From contig JAGMVK010000005.1 of the NCBI GenBank assembly GCA_020747065.1, forward strand, positions 2,232,001-2,296,000: DNA of 64,000 nt, in the 5' to 3' direction. The notes beneath the pieces are model-generated. The model was not told where the DNA came from and searched no databases. It was given only the letters and a program-made list of their open reading frames with translations. The position numbers and the translations under genes are program-made. Shown here one piece after another: positions 37,500 through 50,537 of the stretch (positions within the stretch are counted from its first letter, which is position 1; every line of letters begins with the position of its first letter). The DNA comes from Cadophora sp. MPI-SDFR-AT-0126 (taxonomy: Eukaryota > Ascomycota > Leotiomycetes > Helotiales > Ploettnerulaceae).

Positions 37500-40400
37500 T
37501 AATTAGTAATAAAATCTTCTTAGTCTAGAAATCGTACTAAAAATCTAAATTTAAAAGTTAATAATTAAAAAATCATTTAAATTTCACTTATAAGCTAGCT
37601 TATAAGTCGAATTCATTATTAAAAATAGTGCCTAAATCTACCTCCTTAAAGAATACTAAGAATTTAACTAATAATCCTAGCTTAGGAGTTAAGAAGCGCT
37701 AAATACTAAATAAGAAAGTTAAGAAGTCCGCAACTATTATCTTAAGTAATAATAAGCTTAATATAGTTACTACAAGACCCTCTAAGACACTAATTAAATA
37801 AAAAGGAAAAGAAGTAATTAAAATAACTAGTAATTTAGGCTTATAAGTTAGTTTAAGACTAGAATAGTAAGAAAGAGTAATTACAGAAATATCTAGTATT
37901 AAGGAATTACTTAATAATATTAGTCTAGAAATGTGAGCTATACTAATTACTTAAAGTAATATATATTTAAAAAAGCACTTAGAGAAGAAGGATAAAGTTC
38001 TTATAAACTAGTAGGAAATGTTTTAAAGATACTTAGTAAAAGAGGAAGGCTTTAATACTAAGGCCTTTACAGAATACTATTATATCTTAAAGGAATATAT
38101 TAATATAGCCTTAAGTTAAAGAGATAAGAAGATATAAAATCTTAATAAAATTATAAAAACTTAAATCACTAATTATAAAAAGATATTTATTATAGAATAC
38201 TTAGGTACTATTAGTTTAAATCAATCAATAACTAATCTTAGCACGCTATCTATTAAAATCCCTACTTTTCTATAAGTTTTACTAGTTTTAAACAAGTATA
38301 TTATTAATTATACTTAAGCACTAAAAGTTACAAAAAATACTATATTAAGAGGTCGGAAAGATATTAAGCTTAATTCCTATACTCTAAAACACTACTAGGA
38401 ATACTTAGACGATACTAATTTCTTTACTTAAATTACTATTCTATTAATTAAATATAAATTACATTAAGTTAATCTTAAAGTATCTTAGTGTAGTCTTTTT
38501 CTTTTAATTATTTAAAATAATATTAGATCTAACAGAGATTTCTTAAATAAGGACTAACTAACTTAATTCTTTATAACTAATACTAAAGAAGCAGAGGCTA
38601 AGATTACTAAGTAAACAGCTATAAACTAAGCTAATACTCTTATATTTACTAGTAATCCTACTCCCGCTATAATTATAAATAGTTTAGCTAAAACTTTTAT
38701 TACCTAAACCTAGTAAAAAAGTCTAGCACTAGGAATAATTAATAATCCAGGCTTATGAATTAAAAGTACTGAAAAATCACCTAAGCTAGTAATAAATCCA
38801 AAAGAGGATACTAACCCTACTCCTCTAGAGAGCTAAGAAGCTAAGGTACTAAATAATCAGCAGGAGATTAGTAAATTAGAGTAACTTATTAATTCTACTA
38901 TAAAACTACTTAAAGTAAAGGAAAATTTAAAAAAAAATACTAAACCTTTTTTAATAATATAAGATAGTTATACGTTAGATAATCCTAAAATAATTAATAA
39001 TCTAAGCTCACTAGTTAACCCTAAGGATCTTAAGCCTAAGTTCCTAACTTCTATTAACCTTATAAAGAAGAATCCTAAGGCTATTCTAGTAATTAAGATA
39101 CTATCTCTTAAGGGTAAAAAAAAGATTATTATTACAACTAATAATAATAGATTTAATATCGAACTTCTACTTATAGTTCTTTAAATACTAAAGGAACTCT
39201 AAGAGTATATTACCTAATTTTACAATTAAATACTTTAAGAATTATAAAAGCATTTTAATTCCCTTATTATTACCCTTAATATTAAAGTAGTTACTTAGGA
39301 AGAGACTTTAGTTTATATTAACTAGATCTTCAATCTTATTTAATTCGAATTTCCTATTACTACTATTCTTAATAATATTACCTAAGAGAATAAATTAATT
39401 TATAATTCTAAATCACTAGTCAAAATATTCTAAGCCCTAAAGGAATAGTATAGTATAAATAAAGTTAAATTAGATAAGGAGGCTTATAACTATAAGGTTC
39501 CTATTTATATTAAGAGAACTGCTAAGTATAGCGACCCTTTCATTATAAATATACCTTTCACTAAACGTTTTTACTTTATTAAATACACTATAGACCTACA
39601 CCCTCTCGAGACAGAACACGCGGATTTTATATATAAATTCCATATCAGAAAGTATAGCTAATACTATAGATTAGTAGACTAAGTAAAGTTAAGTCATCTT
39701 ACAAGTTATTTCAGTGTTATTAAATTAGATCTAAGAGGTATAAATAAATTCCGATTAGATCCTAAATAAGCTAATATCTTCCGGAAGAATTAGGACACTA
39801 TAAAAGTAAAGGAAAAATAATACTTAGGACTCTCTAACTTTTATCCTATTTTAGATATTAAGAATAATATCGCTATATTACTAGAGAAGATTCATAAGAG
39901 TATTACTATTAAGGAAGCCTAGACTAAGTTTAAATCTATTAGTATATTTATACTTAAAAGCCTATATACTATGTCTTACTTCCTAACGAAGGAAAAGAAG
40001 ACTAAGCCTTCCTTATTCGAAATTATATAATAAGAGCTGGCTATATATAAGTTTTACTATTAGGATCTTAATTTTACTAAGTCAGTTACTTTATTCCTTT
40101 ATAGTATAGTGTATTCCATTACTTAGTAAATATTATAAATAGATTATAAATTATACCTAGCTTATCTTACTACTTATAGCAATAATGAAATTCGTCTTAT
40201 AGCTTATCTAAAGTTCCTTATCTTTATAAGAGCTAATAAGAGAGTTAAGAAAGTCTATTATACTAATACTAATATTAAGGATCTTATTAATAATCGAAAA
40301 ATAAGAGGTGATCCTAGATTACTAGTTAATATCTTATATAATTAATATCTTAATCTTTAAATCTTCTTCCCCTTTAAATTCAGTCTTAGTTAAGTTAATA

Positions 40401-42210
40401 CTTATTTACGTAGTTATAAAGGTCTTAATATTATTACTTAGAAAAAGACTTAGAGATATTTTTATTTAATTAGCTAAAATCCTAAAGGCTCACTTAGAAA
40501 ATACAAGACTTAATTTAGGGCCCTAGTAATCTTATTCAAGATTAAGAAGGACTATTCTTATATATCCTTAATGTACTAATAAGGAATTGTTCTTAATTTA
40601 TAGGTTAGTAATTATAGTATTATATCCTAACTAGTAGTTTTCTTGAATAACTATACTGCCTTAGCTAATAAGAATACCTTTAAAAATAGCGCAAAAGTGT
40701 TTAACTTAACGCTTACTATTTTAAGTCTTAAAAGTCCCCTAATTCCTCGCTTCGCGACTTTACTTTCTTTATATACTTCTTTCGCAGTCGCTATTACTAT
40801 TACTGGATTAGAACTGTTATTAGAAGCTCTCGCTAATCGATTACTATAGACAGAAGCTTCTATTCTACGTAAGGCTAAAGAACTTATTACTATAAAGGAT
40901 ACTAATTATATTAAATACCTTAAAAAGTATAGAGTAGAATAACTTATAATTACTACTAAAGCTTAAGAAGTTATCCGAGAAATAGAAGAGCTAGCTTATA
41001 GCGAAAAATCATAGATTAAGTAATCCCCTCTTAATACTAGACTATCTCTAGATAATATTATAGATAGAATTCTTAAATTAGAATAAGATAGTAAAGATAA
41101 AGAGAATCATAAGAAAAGTCTCTAGGGATAAACTTAGTAAATTAAAAATAATCTTGAAATTAAGGAAGAGGATTCTTTATTTAGTAATAAGGAAGATAAT
41201 AATCTGGAAATTAGCCCTAATATAATTAGCGATCTCGGACTATTAGTTAAAAGAGGGGAGAAAGCTAAAACTTATAAGTATACTTTTTCAGATAAGGATA
41301 TTAGAAGCGTTTTAGAATTAGAGCGTCTTCTTAAGGAAGATCATATTAAACTTACTAGTGATTTAGACTTACTAATTAATTCTAAAGAAAAGAGAGCTAA
41401 AGGTTACGATTTAGAGAGAAACTCCTAACTTAAAGGTAGTATTACTAAAGAGGACCCCGCTAATTTAACCCTTAATCCGGGATCAGGAGTTATCTAAGGT
41501 ATTAATAGCAGTTAAGAGATTAGTTAATAATTAGAAGGGGAATTTTATATAGTATAAAATATCAACGATAATTAAACTACTAACTCTCTTAGTACTAGTA
41601 AATAGGCTAAAAAATAAAATAAACTAGCTATGCTTTATACTCCTAGATTAGAAATTACTAATACAAAAGGCGGAGATAAGGTTCGAGAAATCAATAATAT
41701 TAGTTATAATACTACGTAAAGAGAGAGATTTCTTAAGAGACTTATTACCTAAGAGTAAGTTTCAGGGTTCGATAATACAAGTAAGGAAAATAATATTAAC
41801 AAAACTAAGCTTACTACTGCAGAAAGAGCTACATAAGAGGCTATAATTCAATAAGCTTAGGCTACAAGTGTATAAGCTTATTTTTAAATTCTAATACCTA
41901 AGCTAAAGTTTCGGCTAGTTACACCTCGACTAATCCTAGTAAAGACCGCGCCTCTTTCCGCTCCTACTAAAGACTCTTATATAACTTACACGAATTCAGG
42001 ACGTTCTTTAAGAAGTTTTACAAAAAGTATCTCCTATATCTTACTTAACGTTAACTTTAGAAAAGAGGAAGAAGACACTTACCCTTCTCTAAAGAAAGGT
42101 AAAGGAAAGCGTAAAGCTAGAGATTCTATAGAACTAAAGAAGGTAATAAAGAAAGTAAAGAAGACGAAGGGCGCTTAAGTTAAGGAACTAATAATAGAGT
42201 ACTCGTAAGT
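37500..42210 (+). pseudogene. Element B third ORF, about 1,570 codons, unknown function
   Basis: After integrase the plus strand stays in one long purine-rich frame for about 4.7 kb. Its only interruptions are TAA/TAG where CAA, CAG or TGG is plausible. It reads like a real soluble protein: AYNYKVPIYIKRTAKYSDPF, HPLETEHADFIYKFHIRK, LEKIHKSITIKEA and LYTMSYFLTKEKK around 39480-40000, a short hydrophobic stretch near 40640-40850, an acidic/charged region after that, and a basic end (GKGKRKARD, KKVIKKVKK) near 42090-42170. The antisense frame is clearly worse. Standard Gypsy elements have no gene here. I do not recognise the protein. The start is uncertain because ATG may have been mutated to ATA. 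Confidence 0.65.
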
Positions 42211-42455
42211 TTAGATCACGAGTAGAATTAGGCTATATATTAAAGGGTAAAAATAAGGTAGTAATAGGGTTTAATTTCTTTTTAAAAGTAATACTATAGC
42301 GTAGGGAAAGGTAGAGTTACTTTTTTCTTTTCCTTTTACTTTTTTTTCTTTCTTTCCTATACTAAATATACTTACTCTATAATCCTCCCCTTATAGCAGT
42401 ATAGCTAGGAATTATAGTCTAGAGCAACTACTAAACTTAATTAGAATAGATATAA

Positions 42456-42668
42456 TAAAGCGTATATTCAGAATCAGGGTATTACCTTAAGTAACTTTAG
42501 TTTCGAGCCTTAGTAAGCTCTCTCCGCTTATAAGAGTTCTCCTCTACTTATAAAATTAGAAGAATTAAAGACTTTTTCTACCTTGAATTTCAGCTATTAG
42601 TAGCTTCTTATGTTATGCTCCTAGGTCTAGTGACCTACTTAGTTTTTCCGTTATCCAGGTCTTTATAC
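42456..42668 (+). repeat. 3' LTR of B (intact, shows empty site of C)
   Basis: Uninterrupted copy of B's LTR. ATGT at 42610-42613 is the site at which C is inserted in the 5' LTR. Confidence 0.9.
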
Positions 42669-42673
42669 TATAA

Positions 42674-43430
42674 TACTTTAAATAATTATAATAGCTTCTT
42701 AATTAATAGTTTTATATCTTTCCTTAATAAAAATAATAGATTTAATAGTAAATATAGTAAGCTAAAGTATAAGAAGAAGAAAAGTATTACTACTTAATCT
42801 TATAAGAAAACCTCTACTATTAGTTTATATTTTATTTCTAAGGTAAAAGATCTTACTGCTAAGACTTCTACTAAGACTTCTAAGTCTAAAATAAAGGCTA
42901 ATCTTCTTACTTTTCTATATATTACTTAAGCTAAAGCTAAAATCTAAGATAAAGACCTTACTTAAGCCCTTACTAATTCTACTACTAAAGCCTTAAACTC
43001 CCTAATTACTACTTTAGCTACTAATATCACTAACTAAAAGTCACTTCCTTTAGAGGTTTAGAAGCTTATTACTACTTATAACTAGAAGTATATCTATAAT
43101 AGTTTAATATAGTACTTAGTTCTAGAAGTTCCTAATAGTTTTCCTAAGTAATACTCTTTATATTAGATTCTTTAATATATTCGCTATATTAAGGAGATTT
43201 ATTTTTATATTAAATCTAGTAATAAAGATAGTACTATAAAGGAATCTCTTTACTTTTACCTAAAGTATATAAAGAAGACTCTTTAAGAGGCTTAGAATTC
43301 TTACACTAAAGCTATTAAGGCTATTCTTATAAAATATACTACTAGAGAATCTAATAATAGTACTAGCGCTATAAATGCTAAGTACTTAATTATTAGCGAA
43401 AAAGGTCCCTTAGCTCACTTCTCTTATAGT
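42674..43430 (+). pseudogene. Element A, possible antisense ORF, part 2
   Basis: Continuation of the frame broken at 17932 by element B. It reads NTLNNYNSFLINSF, then a Lys/Thr-rich stretch, then a more globular part (YIRYIKEIYFYIKSSNKD, ESLYFYLKYIKKTL), with TAA/TAG mostly at plausible Gln positions. The minus strand of the same stretch reads less well and contains TGA. Pol of element A starts on the other strand beyond about 43600. No family is recognised; antisense cargo or a shadow frame are both possible. Confidence 0.4.
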
Positions 43431-43599
43431 TCTAAGTCTCCCCTTACTTAAAGCTATAGAGTAGTAGCTTTTATAAATAATAATAGTTAATTTAATAAGC
43501 ACTTTTAATAGTAATTAGTATTCTTATATTTACTTTCCGGCGCGAGATATAATATTTAAAATAATTTTAACTCTTAGTTCTAGGTAATTAGTAGGACTT

Positions 43600-46500
43600 A
43601 GTATAAAGTATATATAACTAGTATAATTAAGCTAAATAAAATAAAATATATATAAATAAAACCTAAATAACTCTTATAGTAAAATAACTAATTACTTCTT
43701 ATAACTTCCTTTATACTTATAACTTAGCTACTAAGCTTTTCCTTTTCTTTACTTCTAATTTACTTAACTTTGTAAGTTTCTATTTCACTTACTAAGTAAG
43801 TGAAATACTTTTAGTACTCTTATTACTAAGCTTAATCTTCTTGCGGAATAATAATTATAAATTTCTTATTATCTAGTATTATTACTTTTTTTCTTTCTTT
43901 TTCTAAATTAACTACCTCTTATAAGAGCTTTTCTTAAATAACTAGAGCTAAAGCTGAAAGTTCTTTTTCCTTCCCCTCTTTATCTAAGCTTAATTTATTT
44001 CTAGACTCGATTTCCTTAGTAAGCTTCGTACTTTCTAAGAGTATACCTTCACTTAGTTCTAGCTTAAAATTAATAAGCTCCTAAATAAAGTCTCTTTTTT
44101 AAAATACCTTTAATTAGCTTCCTAAAAATATACCTTATAGCTAAATCCCGGATAGTTTAGTAAAGAAGTATATTTCTTTCTCTAGATATACTTTATTTAC
44201 CTTATATAGTTCTAGCTATTTATAACTAAGTTTAACTTTAGATAATATATTTACTTCTTACTTTATATTATACAGTAGTATAATATTACTTATAGTAATT
44301 TCAGAAAAATAAATCCTTCTACTTATATTAAACTTATCTTTTTATATAACTCGCACTCTTTTCTATCTAGTAATAGCTTCCTTAAGATCCTTATCCTAGA
44401 TTTAAATTTATTAAGCTTATAATACTAGTAAATCCGATTCTAATTTAATATTCTCTTAGTTTATTATTCTCTAAATTAGGATAATAAGCTTTATTAGTAA
44501 AATAGCCTTTAACTTATATTATATCTAGAAGAGCGTTTTATTAATTATAGTCTTAATAGTATAGTAGTTAGCTAGTAAAACTATATATAAATTCCTTACC
44601 TAGTTATTTAGTTCTCCTTTCGTTATCTTAATAATTCTATTAACTATAAGTTTATAGCCTCTCTTAATTATATTATTAGTAAGCGTATAGTAAGTTAAGA
44701 TTATAATTCTTTTAATCCTATACTTTTTAGTAAAGCGCTTAACTTACCTCTTATTCTTAGGCCCCTTATTTATAATAAGCTTTTTAAAAATCCTATATTT
44801 ATAAATAACGTCCTCTTAAATAAAATCTACTATTATTATAAAGATCGCGTTAACTAAAGCCCTAACCTTAATTTATCTTAAAAGATTATTTCTAACTATA
44901 ACTAAGTACTATTTCCTATATCTTATAAATAAGTAAATAATATATATTCTAACCTTAGCTTATAAAGCGCTTATCTAAGTAAAGTAAAGAGTCTTTTCTA
45001 GTCTTATAAAATCTCTAAATTAGTAAGCTTTATATATAGCTATATATTCCTTTATATCTAAGTAAAGGATATCCTAGAAGTATCTTTTAGTAACTTTCTA
45101 ATAAGTACTTTCTCTTCTTTTATAGCTTAATCTCTTATATAAGAATTAAAGAATAGTTTACCTTTTATTCTAATTATCTAAGACTTATTAAATTAAGAGC
45201 TCTTTATTAGCTTTATAGTAAAGTACCTTTAAGTATATTATATAATTCAACGCTTATTACTTAAATGTTCTAAAATTAATTAGGTCTACTTTATTAAGTC
45301 TCTTTAGTATTAATAAAAACTCTGCGATTAATTTAAAATCTAAACTCTAGTATTCTTTTAATTATAAAGATATTTTATTTAACTAGTACTTTATTTAAAT
45401 CTAGCTGAATTAAGTATTAATAAAGTTATTAATATCTTTCTCCTATACTTTAGTATCTAATTCCTCTTAACTTATAAAGTATCTTAAAAGCTTATCTATT
45501 ATAGTATACTTAATCCTAAGTATATAGCGCACTTTAAAATCGAATAACTTTATCTAAGTAATCTCTCTAGTAACTAAAGCTTTAAGGAAATCTAAAGTAC
45601 TTTAATTTAACTAAGCTACTAAGACTATAGTATTTATTTTTAGAATAAAATACTATCTAATTAGGACTTCTTAGACTTTCTTTAGAGCTTTTAGAACTCT
45701 ATAATACTTTTTCTTAGTAATATTATAATTCCTTTTTACTATTAACTATACTCCGCTATTATACTTAATAAGATATCTCTTTTTCTCCTAGTTCAGTTAT
45801 ATAAGGATTATACTTTACCTTTAAAGGCTTATATCTATAGCTAGTATAATTTCCTTAGTACTTTTAGAAATATCTAATTATACTAAAGCTAAAGCAGTTA
45901 TTAATACTAGCTTTAATTTATTTATTACTTAAACCTTCTAGTCGCGGAAATTAAACTTCACTCCTTTTTTTAATAAGAGATAAAATAGCTTTACTTTTTA
46001 AGTGTAGTCCTTAATCTAAATCTAGTAATACTTATAGACCCTTAAAAAAACTTAGACTTTAATTAAATTCTTATATTCTCTTTAATCTAGAATCTTAATT
46101 ACTTTCTCACTATTTAAGGATCTTCTCTTTATAGTATATATAAACTTTACTAGCTTTAGTCCTATAATCCTAAACTAAGACTTTAGTTTAATTATAGCTC
46201 CTACTCTTTTTATATCTAAGAGTACTAAATCTAAATTAATAAAATATTTAAGTATAAATCTTTATATTCTTAGTACTAATTCCTTATTATTATAAGTAGA
46301 ATATAGTCTTAGTATAAGTATATTATTAATAAAGATTTATACCTACGCTAGTTTATAATCCTTTAGAATTATCTTTCTTACTTAATAGAATTAAACTACT
46401 AAGTTAATTACTTCTTGAATAAGCGTAGTATATTAAAGAAGCCCGAGAGAAGTATAAAAAGCTATTAAGTCTTAGCTATTAGAGTATAGAGTTACTTAAT

Positions 46501-49500
46501 TATAGTTAAAAAAGAAGTTAATTAGGGAAATAATTACGTAGCTAGTAAAGTCTTTAGATATCTCCTTTATATTAGGAAGTAGATTTATATCCCTTACTAT
46601 TACTATATTATACTTTATAGCTATATTAATTATATAGTAAGCTTTACTCTTTTTCTTAATTAAAAACTATTAATTTCTATAAGGCCTATACTTATATTCT
46701 AATATCCTAGTCTTTAATTTCTTATTAAGTATATCTTTAATATACTTATATAAATATTTTAGGACTAAGAATCCTAGTAATTACTACACTTAGTAAAGTA
46801 CTATGTAAATCTCCTATAGAAGGTAATATTTTTATAAATCCCTTTATATTCTAAGAAGTTAAACATAATTATAGCCTTACGCTAGTATAATATCTTAGTT
46901 AGGAGTTCTTTCTCTTAAGGCTATAGTCCTTCCTTAAAAATTATTTCTTTTAACTTTTCTAGTATTAATCTCTTTTCTTTAAATAGCTTTAAGAACTTAG
47001 AAGTAATCTACTTATTAAACTTATATAATAGCTTAAGAGAACCTTACTATCTTTCCTATATTAGTCTTATTTACTTCTAATTTAGCTTTCCTTTAAACTT
47101 TAATCTATTAAAAATACTCTCTTAAATAAGTATAACTTTATTTACTTTCCTCTTATATACTCTTTAAATACTAATAGTAAGAAAAAGCTACTTTACTTAA
47201 ATTAAAGAAATTAAATCTATCTTCTTAGATATAACTATATTATTCCCTTTACTAAATACTAATACTAAGAAAACCCTAGGTCCTACTATTTAAACTTAAT
47301 TAAATACTACTACTATCTAGTTCCCTTTTTTAGTAAAGGATTTACTAGAAACACTTACTAATACGCCCCTAGCTACTCTTTTCCTAGAAAGATTTCTAAT
47401 TCGAACTTTACCTTAGTTAAATCAGTTACTTTAACTATAACTTACTTTATCTACTTATTATTAACTATAATAGTAAATTAGCTACCTCTACTATAAGAGA
47501 ATAATATTAAGTTATTAATAATAAAGAACTACTTAAGGACTATATTATTCTTAGCTTTTTCTAATATAAAGAAACTCCTAGTAATTATAATACTTCCTAT
47601 TTCTATAACTATATTCTTATATAGCCCTTTAAACTTCTTATACTCTTCTAAATATCTAATTATCTCTAAGTTAGAGTTAAGGTATATAAGTAATCCTATA
47701 CTTATAGCTATAGATAATAAGATAATATTAAGCTCTAACTTATAATTAATTAGAGCTATTATAACTATTAAGATTATTCGAACCTTAATCTTAGGGCTTC
47801 GAACTACTAGTAGTGTAAGATTCTCTAAGCTACTTATTATCTTAGCTAACTCTATATTAATATCTTTAGCTACTCTATTTACCCTTACCTTAAGTTCCTT
47901 AGCTTACTCTTTAATTATAGCTATATTTTTAAATAATAGCTTTTATAGTATATCTAAATATACTAGTAGCTCTTTCTTAATTATCTTCTTTAATTCGTTA
48001 TCTAAGAGCTTATTTAATAAGTTTATTAAATACACCTTTTTTTTAAGTAAGTTTATAAATCTTTTAATCTTTCTACTTACTTAAGGTCTAATCTTTCTTA
48101 GCTTTTCTATCTACTTCTTATTAATTTCTATTTCTTCTATTACTTTCCCTTATTATACCTTATCTCTAGAAGCTTTTTTTACTTAATCTTGGATCTTCTA
48201 ATTCTTTAAGTAAAGTACTTTAAAAGCTATTAAATCCTTTTCCTTCTTTATATATCTTTTTAGAATTTTCCTTAAATTCACTTACTTATTATTTCCCTTT
48301 ACTTTTAACTTTTTACTTCTTACACTTACTATTCTTATTATACTTTAATTCGCCTTTCTTTCCTCTTTATTTAACTTATCTTATAGAATTATTTTTACTA
48401 CTATTCTACTAATATCCTTTATAATTATAATTAATTAGTACACTACTTCTTATTTAACTACTCTACTTAAGGCCCCTTACTTTAAAGCTTCTTACTATTA
48501 TTATATAATTTCTCTTCTAGGGACTCCTTACCTTACTCGTATAGAATTACTTCTATCCTCTCTCTTTCCTTAATATATTCTTCTCTAGACTTTATATACT
48601 AACTCTCTCTTTATATTTAATATAAAATTAAGGTACTCTCTTTAGTAATAGCTATTCTTTATATAATAAAAGTAATATATAAAGTAATTATTATATATTC
48701 CTATAGCCTTAATTATAGTTAGCGCTATATTATATTACTATCCTATATATATAGCTTAAAGTAGCTTTAATAGATTAATCTAACTTAAAAGCCTAGCTAG
48801 GTATACTCTAGTACAGTTTCCTCTACTAAGTAGACTAAATCCTAAGCGTGCTCCTAGATTAACCTTAGAAAGAGTAGCTTTTATAGTAAGCGTAAGTGTA
48901 TTAAGAGCTTAAGTTATCTCCTTAATAGCTTTAGTAGAGACTAAACTTAATATAATTACTAGGGCTATTAAGTAATTTTTACTTTTTTATAAAATAATTA
49001 TTTAGCTTAAAGTATTTACTAATTCACTTAAGCTCTCCTTCTTTTTATAGCTATTAAAGAACTTTTAGATTATCTTATTTATAGTATAAATACTAGTAGC
49101 TATTTTTATAAGTTTATTAAATATAATAGTATTTAACTTATTAATATTAACTTTATTCTTTTAAATTACTTTTTTATAAATATCTTCTAGGAAACTATTT
49201 AAGAACTAAATACTTTTAGTATAGCTCTTAAATTACCTTTTATTTATAAGAGTAGCTAAGACTACTATATACTATTAAATAAACTTCCGGATATCTTCCT
49301 CACTTATTTATAGCTTTAATTTTAAAGCCTTTAAGAAGAATCAGGAATTTATCTATTAGAAGGTATCTTAATCCTTATACTTCTCTTAAAGTTCTTTAAT
49401 TAAATACTTTTAATTTAGATAAGCCTAAGTAACTAATATCTTAATATATTACTTAATAAATAATTTATAATACTACGGAAGTTACTTTACTTTATCTTCT

Positions 49501-50200
49501 ATTTTTAACTATATATCTTTATACTAATCTGAATACTACTTAAGAAATTTAGTAATATTAGTTCTATTAAAGTATAGAGCCCCCGGAATTCTAAGCATAG
49601 GTATTAAAGCTATATACCTTAGATTAGCTATTTTTATAATAATAGTAATAGAATTAGCTTACCTTCCTTACTAAATAAGAGAATACTATTCTATTTCTTC
49701 ACTACTTTTCGTATTTAGTATTAATTAAAGCTTTCTAAAAGATCTTTCTCTAGAAATAAACCGACTTTAGTAAAATCTAGAAATAACTTAAGTCTTTAAT
49801 AATAATAATTACTTATTAAATATAGTAAAGAGTAATTTATTAATATTAATAATAAAAGCACTAAGAGTATTAGAGTAATATAAGTACCTCTTATAATCTC
49901 TAGTCCTAATACTCTAATACTTATCTTATTTACTATTATATTTACTAGTAACTCCTTTTTCCTTAGTTCTTTTTTCTTATACTTCTTCTTAGCTTACCTT
50001 CTCTTTATATTTATTTACTCTCTAGTAAGTAATTAAGCTCGCTTAGCTCTATTACTTTACTATATTTCTCTAGTAATTATAGTTTTCTCTTTTACTTAAT
50101 TTCTCTTATCTTAGCTATACCTTAGTACCTTATTAAGGTATAATCTATTTATTATTAACCTTAGCTTTAAACTATAGGTTCCTTAAGGCTCTATAAAGCT
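43600..50200 (-). pseudogene. Element A gag-pol, RIP-inactivated
   Basis: On the minus strand gag reads near 49000-49480 with LKALKLKL, ISEEDIRKFI and VVLATLINKR, in the form of fungal Gypsy gag. Reverse transcriptase near 46300-46700 reads EYKYRPYRN, FLIKKKSKAYYIIN, DFTSYVIISLINFF and AFYTSLGLL, then FINNILILR near 46330 where a DD pair is expected. RNase H and integrase should lie at 43600-45800, where the plus strand stays pyrimidine-rich, but I did not read them through. Stops are TAA/TAG at Gln/Trp positions. Confidence 0.8.
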
Positions 50201-50383
50201 CCCTTTTCCTAAACTATTCTACTATATTCTAATATTCTTAAAGTACTTTACTAATTATTAATGAAATTCAATTTCTTACTTTTTACTTAAGTTAACTTAT
50301 ACTTAGTTTCATACTTATATTACTTTCTTAAATTCTTATATAAGTTACTAATATAAAAGAGTAGAGTAGTACTATTAAGTATA

Positions 50384-50537
50384 TAGTAAATAAGGGAATA
50401 ACCTACGCGTGGACTAATTAGGTAATAGAAGTAAGAGAAAGAAGATAATAATTACTAATCTAGTAATACTAACCTATCTATCTATAGCCGGAACGGGAAA
50501 ATAAAAACCCTTGTAATAAGCCTTCGACCCTACTATA
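50384..50537 (-). repeat. LTR of element A, right (5')
   Basis: Less mutated partner of 13952-14105 (keeps CGCGTGGACTAATTAGG, GAACGGGAAAAT and CTTCGACCCTACTATA). Beyond it the sequence returns to D2 gag. Confidence 0.88.

Larger units (their letters stand above)
17933..42668 (+). mobile_element. Large Gypsy element B, interrupted by C
   Basis: A plus-strand Ty3/Gypsy retrotransposon inserted in element A with the target duplication TATAA (17928-17932 and 42669-42673). LTRs of about 213 bp are at 17933-18090 plus 30058-30112 (split by C) and at 42456-42668. Without C it is about 12.8 kb. Order: 5' LTR, gag (about 30300-32700), aspartic protease (about 32935-33230), reverse transcriptase (about 34050-34520), RNase H (about 34900-35200), integrase (about 35640-36720), a further long frame (about 37500-42210), 3' LTR. 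The plus strand is purine-rich throughout, matching the coding direction. All frames carry RIP stops. Confidence 0.88.
13952..50537 (-). mobile_element. Large Gypsy element A, interrupted by B
   Basis: A minus-strand Ty3/Gypsy retrotransposon bounded by two 154-bp LTRs (13952-14105 and 50384-50537). Element B sits in its 3' half. Without B it measures about 11.8 kb, nearly twice D2. From the right: 5' LTR, gag (about 49000-50200), reverse transcriptase (about 46300-46900), RNase H and integrase towards 43600, then an extra region (42674-43430 joined to 14106-17932) before the 3' LTR. It is inserted in D2 between pol and gag. The target duplication is ambiguous because all flanks are A/T. All frames are RIP-broken. 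Confidence 0.83.

Noticed and set aside
40643..40849. Intact 68-codon plus-strand ORF starting MNNYTALANKN
   Set aside because: It is simply a stretch of the long third ORF of element B that happens to lack RIP stops, not a separate gene.
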